Below, piece by piece: positions 37,378-50,710 of a DNA stretch of 64,000 nt. This DNA comes from Aphis gossypii. Lineage: Eukaryota; Arthropoda; Insecta; Hemiptera; Aphididae. Made by a program: the position numbers and the translations under genes. Under the pieces are notes generated by a model that had not been told where the DNA came from, did no database searches, and saw only the letters and a program-made list of their open reading frames with translations. The stretch lies in the NCBI RefSeq assembly GCF_020184175.1, contig NC_065530.1:49391260-49455259 (forward strand). The letters run 5' to 3'. Numbering within the stretch: position 1 is the stretch's first letter; the number at the start of each line of letters is the position of its first letter.

Positions 37378-40180
37378 GAATTAAACACTTTCAAGACAAC
37401 TATTATTGGACACGTCAATCTGTGATACTGCTGTGAATTATTCAATTCTCCGCAGTTGTCTAGATTATTTTATTATTAAACTTTTTGTTAAAATTATTTA
37501 ATTTAATTTAATTTCTTTTTTAGTTTTAGTTTTATTTGATCTTACTCGCTACATTTTAAAGTTTTGGTAAGAACTTATCTGTATTTATATATATATTTTT
37601 TAATTATTCATTATTATTTTTTTAAGCTTTTACTGGCATAACTTACAGTGATCTTTTAGTTGACAAATGGCATATGCATATTGCGGTCACTTTTTTAAAA
37701 TACATAAGTTTTTACTACGCGTACACGTCTGTACGCGGTACATATATATACATAAAAAAAAACAACAAAATATGGGATCAGTTTAGTACATTTTAAAAAC
37801 GTAAAAAACTATAGTGGATAGCACCCACTCATTTAAGCGTGCTTATAATAATCCTCTCCCCACTTTAAAAACCAACTATTGTTCATTATATTGTCATTAT
37901 TTTGTTGTGTATATCGTATATACATAAAATATTTTATTTATTATATGCGTGTACAATTTATTCGCGACGTCTGCTCGTTTCTACAGCTATTGTTTGTTCG
38001 AGATTTATGTTAACGAAAAACAATACAATAACGTTTGCAATGTTTTTAAAAACAAAACCGATTAGTATATAGCAAAATCGTGTTTTCTTGGGCGAGTATA
38101 TAGTGTATGTATATTGCATATGGCACGTCAGGGTATTATTTGCACTTTGTTGCAGAACATATTATAATGTACCTGCTATTACGTGCGGTTTTAAATTTTC
38201 ATATTTATAATTGTTTGGTTTGAGATTACCATGAATCGTAATCACAAAAATTAATAAGCTTATGTGTTATTCATGTACCGCGACGACGTCATGATATTAC
38301 CATCATTTTTATTAAATTATACCTATGTTTAAATATACCCGTATTACAGCAGTATTGATAATATTACTATTTTAAATACCGCTACTGTCGAAGCTTAATA
38401 TTTTATTATAATAATTATTATATTATTAATTGTTTATAAAGTTTGACATTACTGATTCCTAACGTTATTTGAGCTTATATTTAATAATCGTGTATATACT
38501 ATGTATTTTTTTTTCTTAAATACTGTTTTTTGTAAATCACTGTAAAGTATAATATTTATGTTGTTTTTTTTTATTGTATACTACTTATAATAATAAACTA
38601 CTACTAATATTTCTACTTGTGGCCAAGATTTTAGGAGTTACGGAAATTAAACTCGTAACAAATGAATCAAATTAATAATTTCAATGGCATTTTTATTATG
38701 GCATTTTCTATGTATAGTTTATAAATTTGTTATTATTAACGTTTCTCTTTTTTTGATATACATATATTTATATTGTAATATTAAGACTCATTCAACCTAA
38801 AACAAGTATATTTAGACCTTAGAGTTTGGGTCAGAATGTATTTTGTTAAAATTTTAAATGTACCTATATTAATGTTTCTGAAATAATGTTATACTTATTA
38901 GTTATTCTATGTCTTATATACCACATAAAATACATTTTTTTCTTGTTTTGACGGTCCATTTAATGATTAAACTTACGTTAATATTATTAATTGTCTTACA
39001 TTATCTAAAAAATATTTCATTAACCTTTATAATTTGAACTAAATAAAATATTTTTTCTGAGAATTTGGTGTATATAAGTTTAGTTTAATTTTGAATATGT
39101 AATTAATTAGTTACCTATAAGCAGTAATGTACTTTTGGTAATCAATATATCATTCCCTCCTCGAAGACTATCGGCTACAGTATAAATCTTTAAATCTTCT
39201 AAAATAAAGAAAGAATGCAATGTACTTAACAATTTTAACATAGGTTTATTAAATAAATGTTATCTTGTTTTCTGGGTTACAAAAATAATTCAATAATATT
39301 ATTTTGTGTATTATAATTATTAATTAGGTACAGAATCATCATCACATAATTTTTTAACAAATTATACTAGTAAAGGCATCTTTTTTTTTAATGAACATCT
39401 ATGTACTCATACCTACTTAATATTATTTAGTGATTAAGGTACCTATTGTAATTACTAATAAGTGTCTACGATTTGTTTAGGTGTAATAAATGAAATGAGT
39501 TATAACTTATAAGACTTATGAAAAAACAATAAATTAGGTTATGGTTTAGACTTTAAGTGAATATAAACTGTTTTGACCAATCCTCGTTTTAGTTTTTTCA
39601 CAGTTACTCCACTGATTTTAAGTATTTGACGTTTGAACCCACAGAGTAAATAATGGATCAACATTTTGGAAAGTATACTCCATTTCACTCATCTATAATA
39701 CTTAAAATATTATATAATTTATTATAACTAATCAACCACACGTCCAAAATTAAATGTGTATAGGTACATACAAATGATGAGAATAAAATATTTTGTGTAA
39801 GAATATTAAATTAAAAAGCTGTTGTCGTTCAAAAAAATACTTAAAAAATCCAATTTTTTCATAATTATTGTTTTTTTGTGACAAACTCAAATAGCGTAAA
39901 AAAATCTATACAAATACAATATGAACTAAACGTTTATATTATACATTTCGATATAATGAGAGTTTCCTGTTGAAAGAACCGTCCAGTACCTACATAATAA
40001 ATAATAATATAATATAATAATAAGCGTGTATCTACGTAAATTAAGAATATGGGCGCAATAAGAGTATAGACACCCATATAATTATAATATACGCATGAAT
40101 TCTATTATGTGACTGTTCGTCTAAAACGTATACTCGGTACATTTTTTTTTTTGGTTTTCGACTTTGACGTAGGTATTCGT
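37378..40180. other. Non-coding stretch downstream of the TDRD5-like gene
   Basis: No gene recognised. AT-rich with scattered T runs. A CpG-bearing segment at about 37700-38100 ('actacgcgtacacgtctgta', 'ttcgcgacgtctgctcgttt') is weak and may be repeat-derived. Confidence 0.35.
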
Positions 40181-40560
40181 TGTTTTTGTTATTACCGTCT
40201 GTATTTTAGCCCAGCGCCGTACGCCCATCGCGTGCGTACCACATGAAACGTATACCTTTACTATATTATAATTAGGACCTCGCGATGCTGGTAAATTATG
40301 ATAAACTACGCGTCTCGGAAGGTTTTGCTATAAATTTGCAAGCATAAAATAATTTTATGCCATTTGTGTCGTCTCGCGAATACACAATACGAACATTAAA
40401 CCTACCTCACGGCCGGGCGTGTATATCAATGGCGTAAATGGGCCCGCCGCGTTTGACGCGCCTGTACATCGTCGATATCCGCTACACGATATTTTACATA
40501 TTTTTGAACCGCCAAATGTGACGTGCACACCTATTCGAATCGCGTGGGCGTCGTGTACGT
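40180..40560. promoter_or_regulatory. CpG-rich patch, possible promoter, enhancer or hidden 5' exon
   Basis: Stands out from its surroundings: 'agcgccgtacgcccatcgcg', 'cacggccgggcgtg', 'gggcccgccgcgtttgacgc', 'gaatcgcgtgggcgtcgtgt'. A short frame at 40419-40619 crosses it but resembles nothing. Compositional argument only. Confidence 0.35.
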
Positions 40561-43500
40561 ATAAAATTATAATGATTTACGAGAGATTTCATGTTGACTT
40601 CGTCGTTCATATAATATAAACATATAGGTACCTACCGGTTGCCGAAAAGTGTAAACATTTTTTTTCCTTTTATATTTACTATACCTAATTATTATTACTA
40701 TCGTGTGTTTGATTCCAACGTGTAGTGCAATTTATTAGGGTCGCACGCGTTTTGAATGCATAATATAATATATTATTATAATGCTAGCTGCGGGTTATGT
40801 ATCAAATACATGGGGCTGCTCCTCGAGTTTAGGTTTTGGGCCCATTATGTATATAGTCCTGTTGATAGCTTATGTATAATATTATCAGTTATATAATACA
40901 TAATATATTAATATCTGTTGTAGTCTAATAATAAAAAAACAAAAACAAATATTAAGCAAAATTATTATGATTATATTAATTTATTCGTCGATTCAATAAA
41001 ACTGTATAAGAAGTTATATGTCAAATAAATAAGTATATAGATATTTAATTACTTAAAAACTTGATCAGCGCATATTCCTTAGTTTCTTTTTATTTTCAAT
41101 AATGTTTTAAGTATATGCTTCAAAAGTTCAGTTGCATAACTTTCCAAAATTAAGTTGGGCAGTTGTATAATCGATGTGTAGTGTGTACTGCATGAATGGT
41201 TGGCGTTCCTATTTTTAGGGTCGATTTAAAAATATTTGATTCTTTAAATAACTCACGTGACTGTGATTTGTAGACGAATTATTATTGTCACTAGACCGAG
41301 TGCTGATTTTTATTTTTCCTGGGCAGTCATTAAAATTAATTCCTCATAACCCATGTACTTATTTTTGAAATTAGAAATTTATTGGCTGGTATATTATGAA
41401 TATATAGGTACCCACAAGACCACAAGTGTATTTGTGGTGCGCTTAATTTATCAGTATGGTGCAGTGGACGAATACTAATGAACCCACTAGTGGTTACGGT
41501 CTACCTATTCTACCTATATATTAATATAAACTAAGTATTTCCTATACCGGAGGTGGTCAAACGGTCGATTTTAAAGTCAATCGTGTCAACATTTATTTTT
41601 AATCAATTTTATCACCCGTCGGGAAAACAAAATACCTAATCGACAATAACCTATTTATAGTTGTGGTCAACATATTTATGTAAAACAGCTTTTTTTCCCA
41701 TGAAAATTATTAAATATGACTGCCAAGTTACACTTTACGATGTTCATTTGGAGCAGTGTCTTGGTTTAGCGCACAGCAACTATTCTCCAGATTATGTGCA
41801 ACTTGCCAAAAATATGCAAAATGCAAGTATGCAATATCACTCTTCCACATATCAACAAAATAATATATAAATTATTTAATTTTTTATTTAAATTTTAGAA
41901 ATTAACTCTAAAATACATTGTAATTTCCTTGTATATACAAGTATTTTTGTTAATAATTATAGGTAAATGCCAAAACGTATACTCAATATGCTCAGTATGT
42001 TCCTGCATACTTAAATGTCTTCAAATAAACTAAACAACATCCATTTTAAAAGTATCATTGATTTTATAGTTTATTAACACTTATTTCTAACCAACGACTA
42101 AGGCAACGGAAAATAGGCAGTGCTCAATAATAAAAATATATAATTTTTTTTATAGATATCGATTCTCAAAAGAAAAAAATGTTCTTAGTAAATCTTTGCT
42201 GAAAAAATTTTTATCACCCCCATGACTGGTACTTATACTTCTACTGGTTACTATATACGCATACTACTATCACAACTAAACTACCAAAATATTATAGTGT
42301 TTATACCGTAACCGTATATATAGTATAAATACACAATGCCATACACTGTCACATAGGTTCATTATACTTATAAGTGGTATAACGCCCAAAATGATTCTGT
42401 GAACTATACCTATCGTACTCATAGATAAATATAAACTTAACTTAACCTCGAAATATGTGCTTAGGTATTATAGTCGTAGTTCATATTTATGTAGGTACTA
42501 ATTATTAAGTACCTGCTTAGTAATTGTACTATATTATACAATACACGCCAATGAATAGTATTGTATACGTTTTCTATATTTTGTTTAGCCAAAAAAAAAG
42601 TTAATCGAAAATTAAAACAAAAACGAACAAAGCATCGTAAAATGTTAAAATTATACTTTTTAATTCCGTGTAAATTATTAAATTTGTAATTATGGTACTG
42701 TCAGGTTTATTTACATTTTATAATAATCTGTCCGTAGATAAATCATTTAAATTGCCTCGAGTAATACAAAATCCGTTGAACTATCGAATTCATCGCGAAT
42801 GAATAATTTAATAATATTTAACAATACAATGTTGTAAATTATCGCTGAATTTTTAAGCATTGGACCTCGAGACATCTATTTTTGGCATATAATAGTTTGA
42901 ATTTGTTTAACAGGCAGGTGCTTATTTGTTGTTGTTTTATTTTTAAATTAAAAATATTATTACATTATCAAAATAGTTACCAAACACAAAGCAAAAATAC
43001 ACAGAACAATAACCCAATAAAGAATTATTAATGAAAAAATGGTTAGCATTTTTGTCACGTAAATTGCGCGGTTAGCTATCGCAGTATCGCAAAATATTAT
43101 TATTTAAATTTAATATATTATATCATGTGATATTATGCCTTTATGCTACTCGTGTACTAGCTTATGAATAAACAAATAAAATGGATTAAAATTTCTATTC
43201 AAATTAATTTTATTCAATATTAAAAAAAAAAAAAAATGATATTAATGTTCACGTTACATTACATATGCGTATAGGCATTAAACTTTTAAACATGTAATAA
43301 TATATTAAATAATGTATTAATGTATATAACTTTATATATATTTGAAATTATGTGATATACCTATTATAAATACTTACCCAGTTACGAAAGGAAAAACATT
43401 TTTGGTTACAAAATAATTTATAGTTACTTTATCATTATTAAAATTTCAATTAGAGATTTTTTTTTTTTTCAATATTGCTTTTATTAAAATTTACTTACCT

Positions 43501-43640
43501 ATTTTAGTGATGTAGTCTATTTTATTTAAATATGTTGAATCCTTATACAGTCAGTAGTAACTAATTAATTGTATTATGTGATGCACATAATTTGTTTGAC
43601 GTAAAATTGATTCTATTTAAATTTTATGTAGGTATACCTA
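40561..43640. other. Non-coding stretch
   Basis: AT-rich. A 69-codon frame at 41661-41870 has no family likeness I recognise. No splice-bounded exon was supportable. Confidence 0.35.
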
Positions 43641-43643
43641 TTA

Positions 43644-43905
43644 AGCCGCATTCCCACGACTAGTGTACTTGGCCAATTTTTGGTGCTGGTGGTTACTTGC
43701 CATGACGTCGGATCGGCATACTTGTACAATTATTTGTCACTGATGCCGTTCCCAAGGGTGACACAAGTCAAAGGAACTGCCAATATTACTTGTATATTGT
43801 ATTACTTGTTTAAGTACACCAGTCGTGTAAACGCCGTAATTGTGGACTGGTCAAATGTACAATTATTGGCGTTTTTGGCAGTACACCAGTTGTGAGAATG
43901 CGGCT
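43644..43905. mobile_element. PIF/Harbinger-like MITE (262 bp), TTA target duplication
   Basis: Left end 'agccgcattcccacgactag' and reverse complement of right end 'agccgcattctcacaactgg' match over about 25 bases, extending to 'tgtact'. TTA flanks both sides (43641-43643, 43906-43908), the 3-bp TWA duplication of PIF/Harbinger elements. The open frame at 43680-43895 lies wholly inside and is a by-product of the repeat. Confidence 0.82.
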
Positions 43906-44328
43906 TTATTATTTTTCTGAAAAAATATCGAATTATTTCTATAGACCATATAACATTAAAAGTTCAGATAAGAAAAATGTATTATGATTAGATTTTAGTT
44001 TTAAATTGTTATGGTATTAGAGGCTTAATTTTTGGAGTTATACTTAAGTGAATATACCTACTTATTGAAATTAATTGTGTATGTGATTAGTATGCCAGGG
44101 ACGGATCGTTACTCGTTAGGTAGATAGCTATAACGACCGTTACAATAAATATAAATTATTATAGGTAGATAATAGGTCTCGTCCATTATTTTTATAAAAT
44201 ATATTGTTGATACTTGATGGTTTTAAACTAACGAGTATTGTATATATGGACAGATTTATTTTCACATTGCTACTTATTTTTTTTCATGTTGGTTATACAA
44301 TATTTATATAGAGACAGATACCTATATT

Positions 44329-44675
44329 CAGTGGCGTAGACAGGGGGTAGAGGTTGACGGGTTATAACCCGAACCTCTCCCGAAATGTCTCTTATTTTGT
44401 AAAATATGTAATCATTTTAAAACAAATGTATATTTATTTATAATGATTAACGGGACAATTCTTTTTACATAAATTGAGTGTTATGAACATAATATATAAT
44501 TAAACTAATTAAGTGTATAGTAAAATAAGTATGCATAATGAATTACACTTATGTTTAATTGACTTATTAAAATTAAAAAGTTGGTATCTACTTATGTAGT
44601 AGAGAATTGAAAATTTAACCACCTCCCCCCTCCCCACAAAAAAAAAATAAAAATATTTTTCTGACTATGCCACTG
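44329..44675. mobile_element. hAT-type MITE (347 bp) with perfect 8-bp target duplication
   Basis: Ends 'cagtggcgtagacag' and 'ctgactatgccactg'. Identical CCTATATT at 44321-44328 and 44676-44683. G-rich left interior and C-rich right interior. No coding frame. Confidence 0.88.
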
Positions 44676-44683
44676 CCTATATT

Positions 44684-47590
44684 CACTGTTGTAACTTGAA
44701 AGTGAACTGCGTGTATCCTGTGATCAATAAATTGAAAATTAAAATAATAGAATTGCATGTTTAAATGTTTTATTACAAACGATATCTGCATTTTACATTG
44801 TTATATTGAGTCATAGTTTTTCAAAATAATTTCAATTAACGATAAATAGATTTACATAGCATTGTACGTTTTGCTGCGGTGTAAATCAGATAATATAAAA
44901 CCTATCAAATAATAATTGTTTGTTATTCAATATTTTATGTACCAAAGTAAAAATGTTTTGCCTTTTAAGCATACATAATATTTACGCACATATATACCTA
45001 TCTGCATATGTAATGTGTATGCTGTTTTTATGTTTTAAAAATATACGTCATATGCGAAATGATTGTATAAATATTTGTCACAACTCGAAGACCGCAGTGT
45101 GTTGAGTTAGAAAAAAAAATTCCATTGACACAAATATAATAACAACATATTACTCATAAGTCATAAGTGATTACTCATTAACATTACCATATAGATACAT
45201 ATATTATAATAAACGACAAAAAAATATATATATAGGCCTATAGGCATAATATACTGGATATTATTTACACCACCGATTGTACTATCTGTCAAGGTATTCG
45301 GAATGACCTAGAAAAATTACTGTAATCTTGATTTGTGTGTCTTCATCAATCTAACATGATAAAAATATTTTTCAGTACCTACATAGAATTTTAGATTAAT
45401 TGGTGTTCTCATTATTATAATATATATTCAACTAACACCCAATGTCTTAACAATATATATTATTTTATAAATGACTAGTGTGGTTTTCAGTTCTCACGTC
45501 TCATCATTACAATCATTACAAAATGTATAAACAGATTACAATTACAGTTGTGCAACTTTCTATTACATTACCCAAGTCCCTTGATAAAGTATTATCTATT
45601 GAATATAATAAGATATGTGATTTTTTATATTTTTCAAATACTTTAATGATCTATTCGATCACTAAACCGAATTTGACACGATCGTAGTGATGTGAAATTG
45701 ATGTTTTATATTTTTGTTTTATAAAATTTTAATGGAGGAGCTTACTTATATGAAAAAAATCTAAAATATTCGTTATTTTCCCTTAGAACTCTTTAAAATG
45801 TTGTAATTCGTTTTAATATATAATTTATATGACGATATATAATATAATAATAATATACGATAATACGATAATATATAGGTACTAATATCCTAGAAAATAG
45901 TGAATTAATTCCAATAAATATTTTTATGATTCGAGTCCTACAAATATTGTTAGGCAGTTTTAGTTGTCCCTTCATCATGCCTATTTTTTTGTCAACCATA
46001 AGCACTTTTTTATATCACTGTTCATTATAATTCTATAAAATTACGTTGTTATGGTATAGTACTATAGTTAAAAAAAATGTAAGTACATGAGTTTTCACAA
46101 CAAATTTTCGTATTTTCATATATAATGGAAAATGGAATTGAAACTTAATAAACGTATAGTTTATAAAACTGAGTTTTTTTGTTTTTACTCAACACACGTC
46201 CTACGAATTTAATCTCTTGAAATTGTATGTTCATAAGAAGTATTAGATATAACTATAGTAATTTTATAGGTAGATATTTATATCAAAAAGAACAATTATA
46301 TACTAACTGGTTACTACTAGTCACATGACAAGAAATAAAGAAAATATATCGAACTCAGTTCGATCATATAATGAAGATAAACTGCAAGTTCAAATTCAAA
46401 TTTCGAACACTAAAAATAGCCCGGGACTCAATTTAAGTGTTATCCTGTAATAGGTATACCTATAATATATTACACATAATACAGATACAAATTTATCAAA
46501 ATCTACCTACGGATTTAGGAAATCGCCTATTTGTAACAATAGAGAAACGTTTAGATTGTGGGATTTAACCGTAATATAATATTATGTATAGCCGCATTAT
46601 ATATTATGTACTTTATTGAGGACGTCCTAAGACGTAGGTACAGCACTGGCCATTTAAACGGAAAGCTCTTAAATCTTATTTTAATAATAATAGTAAAAAT
46701 ATGTCCTCGATATTTTAGCATTTGTACCAGTTGAGGTATTTAAATTAAACTAGGGCATGTAATATCACATATATATAGAAATAAAGTATATTAAACAGTG
46801 TATATTAATATGTTTTATAATGTTTACATGTATGTGATGAATGCATAAAAAAGATAATAAATTAGAACAGATTAAACATGAATTTTATTTTTTCAATATA
46901 AAGAAACGCCAAGTGTGCAAGTATTTTACTATATAAATATAATATTTTACATATATATAGAGAGATAAAAACTTGTTCTGTGAATAAGCCATTGTTGCAA
47001 TTGTTGTGTTGATTTTTTCTGTACCTATTCATAACGTCTTTTGTAGTAGATAAACATTGATATTCAATGTTAAATTTTTATTTTAATACAGGGATAATTC
47101 AAAATGCTGTATGTGGTCCTTACAGATAGTCTTGCTGTAGAGCTCTACACTTCTACTGAACCAAGTGCAAAATACGCATAAAAATTCAGTTTGCAAATAG
47201 TCGCCTATTCCTTCTCAAAAAAACTAACCAAGTAACTGAATAAAAGCTAAATTTAATGATCGCCAAAAATTATTTTTTTTGATCACAGTACGTAATGTGT
47301 ACCTACCTATAACAATTTCTGTAGTATTTATGAAGTATTATTAATGTGCTTAAATGGTATGTGATAATTATTGTTTCGTTGTCCATATTATTATTGTATA
47401 CTTGTTTATTATACCTACATATTTTAAATGTGATTTGAAATTTAGTATGCGATTAAAATAAAAAAGTTGGGAATTACTGATTCATATGAGACAGGTAAAT
47501 AATCAAATCTATTTGCCGCGATACTCACATCGAATTATTTTTCTTGTGTGAACATTTACTTATCTTGATTGGCAAAATACAATGATAAAA
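44684..47590. other. Non-coding stretch
   Basis: Nothing beyond AT-rich sequence and short chance frames. TA-rich microsatellite-like runs occur near 45220 and 45830-45880. Confidence 0.35.
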
Positions 47591-47599
47591 AGAAGCTTC

Positions 47600-48460
47600 A
47601 AACGTTTTTGTGTATATCGACCGATGCAGTTTCAGGGTGTTCTTACGATGTATTTTGTGTCCATGGGCATCGGCCATCGATATTTGCTATACAGGCACAT
47701 TTAAGGGAAAGAGGTTCTTAAGTAAGAAAATTAAGCATTTTATGGTTAATCTTGTATTTATTATAATATTGCAAAATAAAAAAAGAAAATGAAATTTTTA
47801 CTAATGGCTAATCTTAGAAATTACTGGACCGACTTTAATAAAAGTAATAGCAATATATTTATTAAAACTCGCAGTGTGTTTCGTGATTTTTTGATTTTTT
47901 ATATAGGTGCGGTTCTCACGGAATTTTGATTTGGCTCACGAAAATTGAATAAATATTTGTTTATACAATATATATTTGGATACAAAGCTATTATTTCTTC
48001 AAATCAATTTATTTTGACTAGCTGACCCATAGTCATTGATATGCGATTTTTAAAAACAAAGAAAATAATATTTGAATATATTTATTTTTTCGTATATTAT
48101 AATTTATTCAAATGTACAGCAAAAAACAATGTCCTTATATTTGTAGCTTATGGACTCAAAAACTACTCGACCGATTTTGATAGACATGGTTTGCTTATCT
48201 CGGTCGAATTAGTTCATGTAGTGAAATACCTACACCAATTCTGATTTACATAGAATTGAGGTATATACTAAAACCGAGATACACTGATACAGCGTCGTAT
48301 TTTATGTTAATAAATATTTTCCCGGGCGAAGTCTGGTTATTCAGTCAGCGTCCTATAAATATTCGTAATACGGTAGATTTGTATAGTACTATAATAGTAT
48401 ACAAATTAATTTTGTATAGACGTCAGAAAAAAAATATTTTGATAACATTTTGACGGAAGT
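47600..48460. repeat. Decayed dispersed-repeat cluster (possibly Helitron-like)
   Basis: Contains the phrases 'actggaccgactttaataaa', 'actagctgacccatag', 'ctcaaaaactactcgaccga' and 'cccgggcgaagtctggttat'. Such phrases occur together in high-copy non-autonomous repeats of insect genomes, often annotated as Helitrons. This is my recollection of the family and I did not find termini, so class is uncertain. Frames within it are chance. Confidence 0.45.
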
Positions 48461-49560
48461 AAACTATAACCAGCCACTGTTGACGTGCCCGAATCTATCC
48501 GGCTTGTTTATATATTATACGTCATCATAGACGTTCCAGAAAGACGAACTATAATGGATAATAATACATGTATAGCGATGTATTTTGTTATTATTATCAT
48601 TATTAAATATAGATATATGTATAGGTACTATATACCACACACAAAATATAAAAGAAAATCATCTCTTTATGCGTATATAATATATATGTATAGATGCGAG
48701 ATCAGACGAGACAACTTAGCCACCGCCAACGCATATAAAAAACATATAATATATTAATATGCATATAATAATATATTTTATATTGTATTATGTACGTTAT
48801 ATTATACACATTACAAGGCCAATTTTTTTTTTAACAAAAAATATAATTTCGTTTCCTCAGACAAATTTGAATTTTTTGGTTTGAATTCTTCTTATGACTA
48901 TGTCATATAATATCTGCGAAATAATCACTAATATTATTCACTATACGCGCTGAATTTTATCATTGTTTTTTTTCTATGCTAATGAGTAGTAGGCACCAAT
49001 GGATACCATTATTTTTAACATCAAACGTATATAATACTGTATACGTCTATTGCCAAATATCGAACACGTTCCTAATATCGCGTTCCTCATTTTCATCATT
49101 TACTTTATCATATCTGGAGATACTATTTATATATATACAGAGTGATCCATATAAATCTACATTAGTTAAGACAAGTGGAGTACAGTGGAACAGGGGTTGA
49201 GGGGTAGCGTGTAATATGTAGTTGGTCCACTGATCTGCTTATTTAAACTTTAAACACGCATTATATAAGTTTAAAGTTGTAAATAATTAACTAAACTTTC
49301 AAAATTAGATTGTCATAACTACCAACAACCTAGAAATACTCCAAAAAAATGTCATGTTTCAGAATATGTAAAATGAACGTTGTTATTCAGAAAAGTAAAA
49401 AATTAAAATACGATAACGATAAAAAATATAAAAAAATTATTATTTTAGTTGAGTAATAAAAATATTTTCAAAAAATGTCAATTATATTATTTAATGTATA
49501 ATTATGTTCAATAATATAAATTATTTACATATATATATATAGTAATTATATGTGTTATAA
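48461..49560. other. Non-coding stretch
   Basis: AT-rich with TA runs. At about 49138-49200 'acagagtgatccatataaat' resembles a dispersed-repeat end. No gene. Confidence 0.35.
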
Positions 49561-50710
49561 TAATGATAATTATTGGCAACTATACATTCCCTAGTGGGTA
49601 GTGTTCGTGTACTGATAAAACTGTTCAAGCAATCTTCCCTCATGGGTATACGAGACCACAAACACAACTGTAATCCTGCAGCGCATAAATATATTACCTA
49701 TATATTATAATATGCGTACTGCGTAGTACTGCGTCGCTTGTCGCCTACTCACCTATTTTTTTTTATAAACTGTGTATCTTGTACACTGTAGGTTATTACT
49801 TCTTATACACGCATAAACAGCGTGTATTATGTGTAATATATATATAAGAGAACATTTTATGCACAAACCGTTGACTGTTTGTTTATTTATTTTATTGTTA
49901 TTATTATTATTTGTTCTGTACTTTTCGCTGGCACGACAGTGCGAATGTACGATTAAATAAACTCGGCCAAAGGTCAACGTATATTTAGAAAACCGTATGT
50001 GCTGCGTTCACGTCGAGGAACTCATTCAAGCGCCAACACCGCACATAGGTATTATAGGAGTTTAGTCATTAGCCAGTATAGTAGGTACGACACAGGACGT
50101 ATCATGGTACTTGTGTGCGTTATACCATTGATTATAAATTATAGGTAGTATTCTATATCCTATGCAGTGGGTGTATTGTATAACAGACACACGTGAAAAC
50201 ACAGACTTACGCGCTCGCGTTATACCTGTATTTAATACGAATGTAACGGTTATGAGAAAAAAAAACTCGTCAGGTAAATGCGCCGATAAATAAATCGGTT
50301 GATAAGAATCGAGTCTCGAGCACCTCAGTAATATAACAATAATAATATTTTTTGTACGTAATAATGGTACCTATAGGTATATATGCATTTTGGTGTATAG
50401 ACAGTGTTATAATATTATATAGCAGGTATTGCACTCGCTGAGCCATTGTCTTCACATATTGTTGTGGTCTGGAGACGCGAAGAATCTCGTTATATGTTTT
50501 TATAACCCTTTTATTACGTTTTTTGCTGATCCACGGCGTATACCTATGTATATGTACATATAATAATATAACATTTTATACTCGTTGTCGCCGCCAGACT
50601 CGCCGTGAGTCGGGACAAAACCGACCTCCTCCGTAGGGCTCCATCTTATATTATACTTATTGTATGTGCGCATAAATCTAATTTCGCATCTGTTGTAATG
50701 CATGCTTAGT
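49560..50710. promoter_or_regulatory. CpG-richer patch cluster, possible promoter region
   Basis: Several GC/CpG islands within about 1.1 kb: 'gcgtagtactgcgtcgcttg' near 49720, 'cgttcacgtcgaggaactca' near 50005, 'cttacgcgctcgcgttat' near 50207 and 'gttgtcgccgccagactcgc' near 50584. A strong donor-like GTGAGT faces the minus strand near 49749. No coding exon could be defined. Confidence 0.35.

Noticed and set aside
37311..37437. 42-codon frame reading ...NYKAFEMLRIKHFQDNYYW...
   Set aside because: Looks protein-like, but its frame does not join exon 11 of the TDRD5-like gene through the visible donor and acceptor; kept only as an alternative for the 3' end.
41661..41870. 69-codon frame with a Gln/Asn-rich tail
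   Set aside because: No domain, no clear splice sites and no neighbouring exon that joins in frame.
43680..43895. 71-codon frame
   Set aside because: Lies entirely within the Harbinger-like MITE and ends in its terminal repeat.
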